36,169 nt of DNA from Sandaracinus sp. (GTDB lineage: Bacteria > Myxococcota_A > Polyangia > Polyangiales > Houyiibacteriaceae): contig PABA01000001.1 in assembly GCA_002699025.1 (NCBI GenBank), positions 1 through 36,169 on the forward strand. The letters run 5' to 3'. The position numbers and the translations under genes are program-made. Below, in pieces: positions 9,979-16,560 of the stretch. The notes under the pieces were generated by a model. The model searched no databases. It saw only the letters and a program-made list of their open reading frames with translations, and was not told the origin of the DNA. Each line of letters starts with the position of its first letter. Positions within the stretch are counted from its first letter, which is position 1.

Positions 9979-10438
9979 CGCTCACCTCGCCTACAAGAGC
10001 CTCGAGCGCATCGCGGCCGAAGACAACGGCCCGACGCTTCGATGCTCGGGAACCGAAGGTCGTCGGGAGACTGCGAGCCCGGACCAGGTCGGGGTACATC
10101 TCCTGGGCCTCGGCAAGCTGACGATGCAGCTCGCTGCGATCGACGCCTGGGAGATGCCGGGTGAGCAACCCGGTGAGATGCGCCGCGACGGTGGCGCCAT
10201 CGGGCGAGCGCCTGACGATCTCGTCGGATTCGGGGCTCCGCAGCTCCGTGACGACCGCCCGCGCAAGCGTCTCGACCAATGACGGCAAGGACGCAGGTCC
10301 AGGGCGGGAACCCATGCTCCACCGCGCTTCGACCATGGCACGGAGCGCTCCGCGGTACTCAACCTCGCTGATCGCGCTCGCAGACCGGGCTTCCTGCAGG
10401 AGCAGCAGCTGTTCGCGTGTCGTCTCTTCGATCCCCAT
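9965..10438 (-). CDS. Hypothetical phage protein, 157 aa
   Basis: Not recognised. The protein starts MGIEETTREQLLLLQEARSA from the ATG at 10438, which has a GGAG ribosome-binding site about 9 nt upstream. It is mainly helical (residues 5-70 and 75-125) with a basic C-terminal stretch SRASKRRAVVFGRDALEAL. No metal-binding or membrane motifs are seen. The start lies inside the 3' part of the upstream small gene (80-nt overlap), and third-position GC shifts to this frame at about 10438, supporting the start. A later ATG at 10336 would avoid the overlap but has a weaker site. Co-transcribed with the Cys-rich protein. Confidence 0.6.
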   Translation of the reverse strand: MGIEETTREQLLLLQEARSASAISEVEYRGALRAMVEARWSMGSRPGPASLPSLVETLARAVVTELRSPESDEIVRRSPDGATVAAHLTGLLTRHLPGVDRSELHRQLAEAQEMYPDLVRARSLPTTFGSRASKRRAVVFGRDALEALVGEVSDGPR

Positions 10439-10571
10439 CACGGGCTCCGTCGTGTTCGACGCCAACGACCAGACCCCGCGACGCCAGCTCGTTGAGGTGA
10501 CGAGCGAAGATGTCCGCGACGCGGCGGCGACGTTCGTCAGGGGCAAGCTCTCGGTGCGGGTTCTGGCGCAT
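10359..10571 (-). CDS. Small HTH-like phage protein, 70 aa
   Basis: Starts at the ATG at 10571 with CGGAG about 10 nt upstream. The first 40 residues (MRQNPHRELAPDERRRRVAD followed by IFARHLNELASRGL) resemble the short ERRxxVAxILAxGLxRL proteins common beside site-specific recombinases in high-GC bacteria. The last 27 codons lose the GC3 bias and overlap the next gene, so the functional protein may have ended earlier or the stop may have been lost. It is the first gene of the leftward arm, with copy C of the 16-bp element 20 nt upstream. Role unknown. Confidence 0.5.
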   Translation of the reverse strand: MRQNPHRELAPDERRRRVADIFARHLNELASRGLVVGVEHDGARDGDRRDDTRTAAAPAGSPVCERDQRG

Positions 10572-10591
10572 GGCGGCTCCGGGTTGATCCA

Positions 10592-10607
10592 CAACGGGGT
10601 AGAGCCG
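10592..10607 (-). promoter_or_regulatory. Copy C of the 16-bp intergenic element (CAACGGGGTAGAGCCG on + strand)
   Basis: It lies 20 nt upstream of the first leftward gene and differs from copy B at one position. Being the start of the whole leftward arm, it is the best placed copy for a promoter or operator. Confidence 0.5.
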
Positions 10608-11143
10608 ACCGAACGCTGCGCCGGGACGAGGGGTGGCATCCCAGCAGATCTCGCCATGGGACCACGCCTCGACGCCGCGGGGTCACGTCAGAGGCGGGAA
10701 CCCGGAAACCGAGCCAGGACAAGGGGTTGCGCTGGAATCGGGCGGCCGCGGAGGTTGGGTTCACGCGGCGACGGCGACCCGATTCGTGAGTCCGAATGGG
10801 GACTTGCGGCCGATCTCCCTTCGGGGGAACACCAAAATTTCTATACCTACGTATGAGAGAGGCATCCCGATGAGCGGCTCGGGAAAAGCGCGCTCACGCG
10901 TCCAGCCCTCCCTCCACAAAAGCGTTCACCCGCGACCGAAACCCCGCAAGTGCCCGTGTTCGCTGGGTTTTATGCCCCAGCGATCGCGTAAACCCAGGCG
11001 TTCCCCGGCCGCTCGGGGGAACGCGCCGAGAGGATCCCCGCGTACTTCTTCGGGATCCACGTAATGCTGTTCAGATGTTCACCCGAACGCTTGACCGGGT
11101 GCTGTGGATCGGTGTAGCTCTTGGGCATGTGACGAGGACCCGG
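10608..11143. promoter_or_regulatory. Control region between the divergent arms
   Basis: About 535 nt without a convincing gene. It contains an AT-rich dip around 10832-10856 (CCAAAATTTCTATACC, then ATAC-N4-GTAT), unusual in this GC-rich element. A perfect 7-bp stem with 8-nt loop (CGCTGGG/CCCAGCG) is at 10961-10982, with no T-tract. GTTCACCCG occurs at 10924-10932 and again at 11077-11085. A promoter plus repressor operators, or a replication origin, are possible; neither is shown by sequence alone. Confidence 0.4.
11069..11120 (+). promoter_or_regulatory. Putative lexA-like gene promoter and operator
   Basis: -35 TTGACC (11091-11096) is followed after 18 nt by a weak -10 TAGCTC (11115-11120), placing the start about 16 nt before the ATG at 11144. 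Directly upstream is the palindrome GTTC-ACCC-GAAC (11077-11088), preceded by another GTTCAG (11069-11074). GTTC-containing boxes are typical of LexA operators in several bacterial groups; autoregulation is inferred. Confidence 0.45.
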
Positions 11144-11752
11144 ATGAGCGAGCAGCTGACCGACAAACAAGAGGCCGTCTTGGCCGTCATCGAGCGCCAC
11201 TGGCGGGCCCACGGGGTGTCGCCGTCGGTCGCCGAGATCGCCGAGCGGCTCGGCCTGCGGAAGTCGACGACCCACGAGCACCTGATGGCGATCAAGCGCA
11301 AGGGCGCGCTGGTCCACGTCGAGGGGCAGAGCCGCTCATGGCGGCCCACATCGGTCGTCTCGGGCCAGGCCGAGCGGAGGATCCCCATCGTGGGTCAGGT
11401 CGCCGCCGGGGCCCCGCTGCTCGCCCAGGAGAACATCGACGGGTGGCTCACCGTCTCAGGCGTGCGCGAGGGGCAGACCGTCTTCGCGCTCCACGTCCGC
11501 GGCGACTCCATGACGGGCGCCGGGATCCTCGACGGCGACCTCGTCATCGTTCGCCAGCAGCCCGTCGCCGAAGATGGCGACATCGTCCTCGCGCTGATCG
11601 ATGAGCAAGACGCGACGATCAAGCGCCTCCGTCGCCACGGCGACCGCGTCACTCTGCAGCCGGAGAACCCGGCCCATGAGCCTCTCACGCTGCCCGCAGA
11701 TCGCGTGCAGCTGCAGGGCAAGGTGATCGGCCTCCGTCGCGACTACTCGTGA
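11144..11752 (+). CDS. lexA: LexA-type self-cleaving repressor
   Basis: 202 residues, normal for LexA. The start is taken at 11144 (MSEQLTDKQEAVL) because it aligns with the family N-terminus; the frame is open upstream. The winged HTH spans about 1-65 (PSVAEIAERLGLRKSTTHEHLMAI). The cleavage site A88-G89 lies in GQVAAGAPLLA, and the serine-lysine dyad is S122 (GDSMTGAGI) and K160 (DATIKRL). On DNA damage RecA would trigger cleavage and relieve repression. In this position, at the head of the rightward arm and beside the divergent control region, it likely acts as the lysogeny/SOS repressor of the element. A host-like LexA of plain SOS function cannot be excluded. The next gene begins 10 nt downstream. 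Confidence 0.93.
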   Translation: MSEQLTDKQEAVLAVIERHWRAHGVSPSVAEIAERLGLRKSTTHEHLMAIKRKGALVHVEGQSRSWRPTSVVSGQAERRIPIVGQVAAGAPLLAQENIDGWLTVSGVREGQTVFALHVRGDSMTGAGILDGDLVIVRQQPVAEDGDIVLALIDEQDATIKRLRRHGDRVTLQPENPAHEPLTLPADRVQLQGKVIGLRRDYS

Positions 11753-11762
11753 CGGGGGCGTC

Positions 11763-12953
11763 ATGGCTGCGAAGCTTCCGACCATCAAGAGCCTCGTGCG
11801 CCTTTCGCTGCTCGAGCGCGTGTCGCCCGAGCTGCTGGTGCGCTTCCTGCGGCCCTTCGAGGACTACCTGACCGCACGGCAGGTGGCCCTCGACGGGGTG
11901 AAGCACGACCACGCCTGGGTGGGCGCGCTGCACGAGGTGCTGATCACCGTGGACCCGGAGATGCCGGGCGACCTGCAGCAGGCGCTGCTCGACGTCGCCG
12001 ACCTGGCCAGCGACCAGGGCCACGAGCTCGCGCTCGAGCTCGCCGGGGAGCGCCAGATGACGCTCTTCGCGCCGGGCAGCGAGATGAGCGCCGAGGACCT
12101 CGCGTTCAAGCTCTACCTCGAGCACAGCGATCTCTTCGCGGCCTCCCACGCCCGCGTGAAGTCGCAGGAGGCGCGGCGCTTCGTCGACTTCTTCCCCCGC
12201 GAGCACCGCCCGCTCGAGAACTACGGCAGCGAGTCCCGCCGGGTGCTCGTCGTGAGCCAGCTGCGCCGCTGGTTCGCCAAGCGCAACCGCAGCGAGTACG
12301 TCGACCTGCGCATCTCGGAGACCGACGCCGAGGTCACCTTCCTGATCATCCACGGCCGTACGCCGCGGAACATGTCGGTGATCACCTCGGCGTTCAGCCG
12401 CGACCGCCTCTCGTTCGTGCCCGACAAGCAGGACACGGTCGTGTTCGAGAAGGCCACCGGGCGCCTGTCCATCAACGCCCAGTACCCGGCCGAGAACGAC
12501 TTCTACCGGCAGGTGCTCGGCAAGGTGTTCTTCGGCAAGGACGACCACTTCGAGCCCCATGCCGTGCTCAGCTGCGACGTGCTCCTCGACGACGCCGAGG
12601 AGGCGCTCTCGGTGGACGGCGTCGCCGACCTCGACGCGGTGGCGCTCCGCGAGATCGCGCTCGAGGCGTGCGACCACCCCTACGACCTGCTGGTGTGGAA
12701 GGCGAACGACCTCAAGCCCGTGCTGCCGAAGGACCTGCCCGATCTGCTCCGGCGCGCCCGCACCGTCCGCTACGCCAAGCTGGCGCTGTACTTCACTGGG
12801 AAGAAGCGGCCGAAGATCGTCTCGATCAACCCGCCGAACAAGCTCTCCTACGACCGCCGCACCGGCGACGACGTGGTGCGTGAGTTCCTCTTCGCCCGCG
12901 GGTTCCTGCGCCACCCCGACCGCACCGTGAGCTACCAGCGGGCGCTGGTGTGA
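11763..12953 (+). CDS. Large protein of unknown function, 396 aa, coupled to lexA
   Basis: Not recognised. It starts 10 nt after the lexA stop and overlaps the next gene by GTGA, so the three form one operon. Residues about 1-110 are helical. The middle (about 130-260) is alpha/beta with REHRPLENYGSESRRVLVVS and SEYVDLRISETDAEVTFLII. The C-terminal part includes YDLLVWKANDLKPVLPKDLP and KRPKIVSINPPNKLSYDR. No nucleotide-binding, nuclease or membrane motif is evident. Many basic and acidic residues suggest a soluble cytoplasmic protein. Induction with LexA cleavage is a reasonable inference; an accessory replication or anti-host role is open. Confidence 0.75.
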   Translation: MAAKLPTIKSLVRLSLLERVSPELLVRFLRPFEDYLTARQVALDGVKHDHAWVGALHEVLITVDPEMPGDLQQALLDVADLASDQGHELALELAGERQMTLFAPGSEMSAEDLAFKLYLEHSDLFAASHARVKSQEARRFVDFFPREHRPLENYGSESRRVLVVSQLRRWFAKRNRSEYVDLRISETDAEVTFLIIHGRTPRNMSVITSAFSRDRLSFVPDKQDTVVFEKATGRLSINAQYPAENDFYRQVLGKVFFGKDDHFEPHAVLSCDVLLDDAEEALSVDGVADLDAVALREIALEACDHPYDLLVWKANDLKPVLPKDLPDLLRRARTVRYAKLALYFTGKKRPKIVSINPPNKLSYDRRTGDDVVREFLFARGFLRHPDRTVSYQRALV

Positions 12954-14080
12954 GGGCGCCGATGGATCGCTTCCTCCACGCGCTCCAGGGCGGCCAGCTC
13001 CCCGCCGGCATCCGGTCGGTGCTCGACCTGCGCTTCGGCGAGGAGATGGTCGCCGGGCTCATCGACGCCGGCCTCCTGACCCGCGGCGCGCGGGCGACCC
13101 GCTACCCGTGCCCCCGCGGTGGCTCGAGCTGCCCCCGAGAGGTCGTCGAGAACCCGGGCGACGACGCGTTCCCCTTCGTCGCGATCCCACCTGGCGCCGA
13201 GGTGTGCTGCCCTTCGGTGCGGCTGACCGCCGAGGAACTGGTCACCTGGCAGACCTCGCGCCGGGCCCTCGTCACCAAGCTCTCCGAGCTCTACGCCGTG
13301 CGCGGCCCCGCGAACCTGCGCGACGAGGTCTTCCCCTGCGCGCACCGCCTGGGCCGGGCCGCCTGGCGCGGACTCGACCGCGAGGTGCTCCTCTGCACCG
13401 ACCTCAACGGCGCCGCGCCGCTAGCCTTTCTCCTGGCCCGCCAGGCGAGCCAGCAGCCGACGCTCGTGCTCGCCCACGCCCGGACCCGCTACACGCCGCC
13501 CGACGTCGACACCCACTTCGCCGCCGGACCGGTGTCGGTCGTCTTCCTCGAGGACGAGCTCCGGCTCGATGGTGACCGCCTCGTCCGCGCGCAGCCGATG
13601 GGCGTGGCGGAGCCGGTCGCGACCTACCGGACCGCCGCCTACTGCCTGCTCGTGGACGCAGAGGGCGCACGCCGCATCGACGAGGCCACCTACCGTAACC
13701 TGGTCGCAGACGCCGAGGACCACGACCTCTTCCTCGATCTCCTCTCGACGGTGGCCGCCGGTCGCTACCGAGCCTGTCGCCGCGACGACGGCGGCTTCCA
13801 CGAGGACTCGCTGACCCACCAGCAGGCGTGGGCCTACGCCGAGCTGATGGAGCGCCGCCAGCCCCTGCGCGCCGGGGAGCTCGAGGTGCTCAACAGCTAC
13901 GGCAGCCCCGACAAGCAGGTCGAGGCCGCCCGCCGCGTGCTCGACGTGAAGGTGAGCCGCTACGAATGGCGCGCGACGAAGCTGCTCCGCGGCGACGACC
14001 GCCGAGCGAAGCGCTACCTCTTCCAGCCGCCCGGGGGGCTGCGGTGGGCGCTGCTCAAACCCCTCGAGGATCGCGCCTGA
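12950..14080 (+). CDS. Protein of unknown function with Cys cluster, 376 aa
   Basis: Not recognised. It begins at GTG 12950 overlapping the previous stop, or at ATG 12962. Cysteines C54, C61, C86 and C87 (YPCPRGGSSC and EVCCPS) may form a zinc site in the first 90 residues. A Rossmann-like stretch follows (about 140-215: REVLLCTDLNGAAPLAFLLA, VSVVFLEDELRLDGDRL). The C-terminal 90 residues (LTHQQAWAYAELMERRQPLR onward) look like a helix-turn-helix or winged-helix end. The possible metal site plus HTH suggests a nucleic-acid-binding role, but this is weak. It is always likely to act with the coupled 396-aa protein. Confidence 0.72.
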   Translation: MRAPMDRFLHALQGGQLPAGIRSVLDLRFGEEMVAGLIDAGLLTRGARATRYPCPRGGSSCPREVVENPGDDAFPFVAIPPGAEVCCPSVRLTAEELVTWQTSRRALVTKLSELYAVRGPANLRDEVFPCAHRLGRAAWRGLDREVLLCTDLNGAAPLAFLLARQASQQPTLVLAHARTRYTPPDVDTHFAAGPVSVVFLEDELRLDGDRLVRAQPMGVAEPVATYRTAAYCLLVDAEGARRIDEATYRNLVADAEDHDLFLDLLSTVAAGRYRACRRDDGGFHEDSLTHQQAWAYAELMERRQPLRAGELEVLNSYGSPDKQVEAARRVLDVKVSRYEWRATKLLRGDDRRAKRYLFQPPGGLRWALLKPLEDRA

Positions 14081-14267
14081 TCCTCGCCGCGACCTCGTTG
14101 TCCCAGCAGGCCCTGTTGCACGCCTCGGACAACACCGCGCGACGAGGCAACAGCCGGTCGCGCTGAGTGGCTCGCTGGCGCCGCAAACCAGCGCCGAATC
14201 AGCGTTCCTCGCTTCGACCTCACCCCGACCTCCCTCCTACCTCCCGGTCTGGAGACTGCCTCTTGTC

Positions 14268-14288
14268 GCCGGCGGATGAGCCGCCGGC
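14268..14288 (+). other. Perfect GC hairpin upstream of the Com-like gene
   Basis: GCCGGCGG (14268-14275) and CCGCCGGC (14281-14288) form an 8-bp stem with a 5-nt loop, ending 20 nt before the ATG at 14309. No T-run follows, so a rho-independent terminator is not indicated. A stem beside the ribosome-binding site AGGAGG (14299-14304) could affect translation. The rest of the 228-nt gap (14081-14308) shows only a weaker GGCGC/GCGCC dyad near 14189-14210. Confidence 0.45.
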
Positions 14289-14308
14289 CTTGCCCGACAG
14301 GAGGCCGA

Positions 14309-14518
14309 ATGAAGCACACGACCGAGGAGGAGTGGCGCTGCCGCAAGTGCGGGACGCTGCTCGGCATCCGACGCGCCGGCCGCGTCCACGTCAAGCACAA
14401 GCGCGCCCAGTTCGTGGTCCGCGGCCACGTGATGGCCGTCTGCCCGCGCTGCGCCGAGCTCAACGAGACCGACTCCGCTCCGCCCCCGCCGGCGGAGCAG
14501 CCGAGGCCGGCGGCGTAG
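14309..14518 (+). CDS. Com-like zinc-ribbon protein, 69 aa
   Basis: Starts at 14309 with a strong AGGAGG site. It carries two CxxC knuckles, CRKC (11-14) and CPRC (45-48), with the spacing and flanking style (C-GTLLGI ... GHVMAVCPRCAELN) of the phage Mu Com family, small zinc proteins that regulate translation of a neighbouring mRNA. The C-terminal 18 residues are Pro/Ala-rich. The GC hairpin directly upstream is a possible RNA target. Com-like assignment is by motif only; other two-knuckle ribbons are possible. Confidence 0.7.
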   Translation: MKHTTEEEWRCRKCGTLLGIRRAGRVHVKHKRAQFVVRGHVMAVCPRCAELNETDSAPPPPAEQPRPAA

Positions 14519-14654
14519 GCCGCCACCCACTGGAGAACACGAACCCAACAACGAACAACCCGACCGCGACCCGAGGCCCGAGAGGTCCGCAAGCGCCGCA
14601 GAAAGCTCCCGCAGGGGCGGCGCCCGCAGTCCGGCACTTCGCCGGAGACCTCTC

Positions 14655-15524
14655 ATGCGTCTGGACACCGTACGACACGCACTTGAACAGCAACTTCGCT
14701 CTCACGACACCCACCACACCTTCCTCGCCGGCCGCGACCGCCACGCCGCGCTCGCCGAGTTCGACACCCCCGACGCGGCCATCGCTTTCCTCAACTGCCG
14801 TGGCCCCGACGGCTGCCAGGCCCGCAGCGCCGTCACGGCGGCGATGATCGCCGAGGCCCAGCGCGGCGAGGGCTCGACCTGGTCGGCCCTGCTGATGCTG
14901 GCCTACTTCCCGGGCCTGCTGCGCATCCGCGCCACGATGAAGCCCTCGGCGGGGCTGCGCTGCGACGAGCTCAACGCGCTCCTCATCGAGTGCTTCCTCG
15001 AGACCGTCAGCACGCTGCCGCTCGCCACCCAGGGCCGCCTCGCGGTGGTCAACCTCATCCTCGGCACCCGCAAGAGCGCCTGGCAGCACCTCACCCGTGA
15101 GACCGCCCGCGCCGACCGGGAGGAGCCGCTCCCCGACGCCGCCGACGACCTGCTCGGCGGCAACTACCCGTCGCCCGAGCGCATCGCGCTGGCCCGCGAG
15201 GCCGACCGCATCCTGCAGCCCGAGCGCATCCGCGACTGGGTCGAGGACCTGCTGCGCGACGAGACCGAGGACGACCTGCTCCTGGTTCTCGGCACCCACG
15301 CCACGGGCAAGCCGCTCATCGACTGGGTGCGCGAGCAGAACCCCCACCTCGAGGGCGACGAGCTGGTGCGCGAGTACGGCCGGCTGCGGCGTCGCCGGTC
15401 CCGGCTGCTCCAGCGGCTGCGGGATCGGCTGGCGGACTCGCCGCTGTCCCAGGCGTCGTTCCGCGCGGCTCTCCTCCTACGTGACCGCGACCTCTGTCGC
15501 CTGCACCCGGAGGGCCACGCATGA
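14655..15524 (+). CDS. Hypothetical protein, possibly sigma-factor-like, 289 aa
   Basis: Starts at ATG 14655 after a 136-nt gap without clear features. The middle (about 75-150: STWSALLMLAYFPGLLRIRA ... NALLIECFLETVSTLPL ... SAWQHLTRE) resembles region 2 of ECF-type sigma factors. The C-terminal part (about 195-275: DWVEDLLRDETEDDLLLVLG, GKPLIDWVREQNPHLEGDEL, LRRRRSRLLQRLRDRL) resembles a region 4-like helix-turn-helix. No single motif is diagnostic. It overlaps the next gene by ATGA. If truly sigma-like it could drive phage promoters such as the 16-bp element; that is speculation. Confidence 0.6.
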   Translation: MRLDTVRHALEQQLRSHDTHHTFLAGRDRHAALAEFDTPDAAIAFLNCRGPDGCQARSAVTAAMIAEAQRGEGSTWSALLMLAYFPGLLRIRATMKPSAGLRCDELNALLIECFLETVSTLPLATQGRLAVVNLILGTRKSAWQHLTRETARADREEPLPDAADDLLGGNYPSPERIALAREADRILQPERIRDWVEDLLRDETEDDLLLVLGTHATGKPLIDWVREQNPHLEGDELVREYGRLRRRRSRLLQRLRDRLADSPLSQASFRAALLLRDRDLCRLHPEGHA

Positions 15525-15763
15525 CCGCCAACGCCAGCATCCGCAGCGCCTTCCACGAGCTGACCATGACGTTGCTCGGCCTCTTCGAGGTCTACGACGC
15601 CAAGCCCGAGCTCGTGGAGCACGCCGCCGAAGAGATCGAGTCGATCCTCCGCCGCCACATCGGCGCGCCCCCGGGCCCGCCGGGCGCGAAGGGAAAGCTC
15701 GCCCTGGAGCGCCTCCTCGATGAGCTCGAGGCCGCGCCCGAGACCGCCGCCAACGCGCACTGA
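15521..15763 (+). CDS. Small hypothetical protein, 80 aa
   Basis: Not recognised. It overlaps the previous stop by ATGA, which supports it as a gene. Two helices (residues 5-47 and 60-73) flank a Pro/Gly linker GAPPGPPGAKG. It is acidic, soluble and lacks Cys. A 50-nt gap follows with a GGGCT-N5-AGCCC dyad (15774-15788) and the AAGGAG site of the next gene. Confidence 0.65.
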   Translation: MTANASIRSAFHELTMTLLGLFEVYDAKPELVEHAAEEIESILRRHIGAPPGPPGAKGKLALERLLDELEAAPETAANAH

Positions 15764-15813
15764 CCACAACCCATCGGGCTGAAGGAGCCCTTCGAACCCC
15801 AAGGAGAACACAC

Positions 15814-16545
15814 ATGACCACGAACGCCTGGGACAACGCGTCCCGACTCGCCGACAAGCACGCCAACCAGGGCGGCATCTTCGTCCGGCTCACCAGCAAC
15901 GGCGACAAGATCGTCGGGGCCTTCTGCGGCGAGCCCTTCGCCCGCGAGGTCGTCTGGACCGGTGAGCGCTACGAGACCTACGACCCGTCCGTCCACACCG
16001 ACAAGCGCCCGAGCCTCCGCGTGATGCTCAACTTCTTCGTCCCCGCCGAGGGCGACATGAAGGTCATCGAGGGCGGCACGGTTTGGTTCAAGGACGTGCT
16101 CAAGGTCCGCGACAAGTACGGCCTCGACAAGTGGCTCTTCGAGATCGAGCGCCACGGCGAGGCCGGCGATCCGAAGACGACCTACAGCATTCTCCCCGAG
16201 GAGAAGCTCGACGACGACCTGCGCGGTCAGATGGCCGGCGCCGAGCTGCACGACCTCGCCGCGCTCTCGAGCGGCGACGCCAACGCCGACAAGGGGGGCG
16301 ACAAGCCGGCGAGCAAGCCGACCAGCGGCGGCCCCATCGATCCACGCGACGCGAGCCAGCTCGTGGGGCGCCTCAAGCAGCTGCCGCGCTCCGACGTCGA
16401 CGCCTTCCTCGCCGAGTTCGGCGTCAAGCGGGTCCGCGACCTGAAGGCGAGCGACGTGGCCAAGGCCAAGCAGGCCCTCGACCGGCTCGAGGCCGCCATG
16501 CGCGCCGCGGACGACGAGGACGACTCCATCGACCCCTTCGCGTGA
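15814..16545 (+). CDS. Phage ssDNA-binding-like protein with acidic SSB-type tail
   Basis: 243 residues with an AAGGAG site before the ATG. The body (about 20-140: GIFVRLTSNGDKIVGAFCGE, WFKDVLKVRDKYGLDKWLFE, GDPKTTYSI) is rich in beta-strands and aromatic residues like phage single-strand-binding proteins, and no enzymatic motif is seen. Residues 145-185 are a flexible linker. After a helical segment (186-232) the protein ends DDEDDSIDPFA, close to the acidic DDDIPF-type tip that SSB proteins use to recruit partners. Lying directly upstream of a helicase and a primase-helicase, it probably coats phage single-stranded DNA during replication. Role inferred; the tail match is seen. Confidence 0.7.
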   Translation: MTTNAWDNASRLADKHANQGGIFVRLTSNGDKIVGAFCGEPFAREVVWTGERYETYDPSVHTDKRPSLRVMLNFFVPAEGDMKVIEGGTVWFKDVLKVRDKYGLDKWLFEIERHGEAGDPKTTYSILPEEKLDDDLRGQMAGAELHDLAALSSGDANADKGGDKPASKPTSGGPIDPRDASQLVGRLKQLPRSDVDAFLAEFGVKRVRDLKASDVAKAKQALDRLEAAMRAADDEDDSIDPFA

Positions 16546-16560
16546 GCCAGGAGGTGCCGC

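Noticed and set aside
10961-10982. Rho-independent terminator in the control region
   Set aside because: A 7-bp stem is present but there is no T-run on either side and no gene ends nearby.
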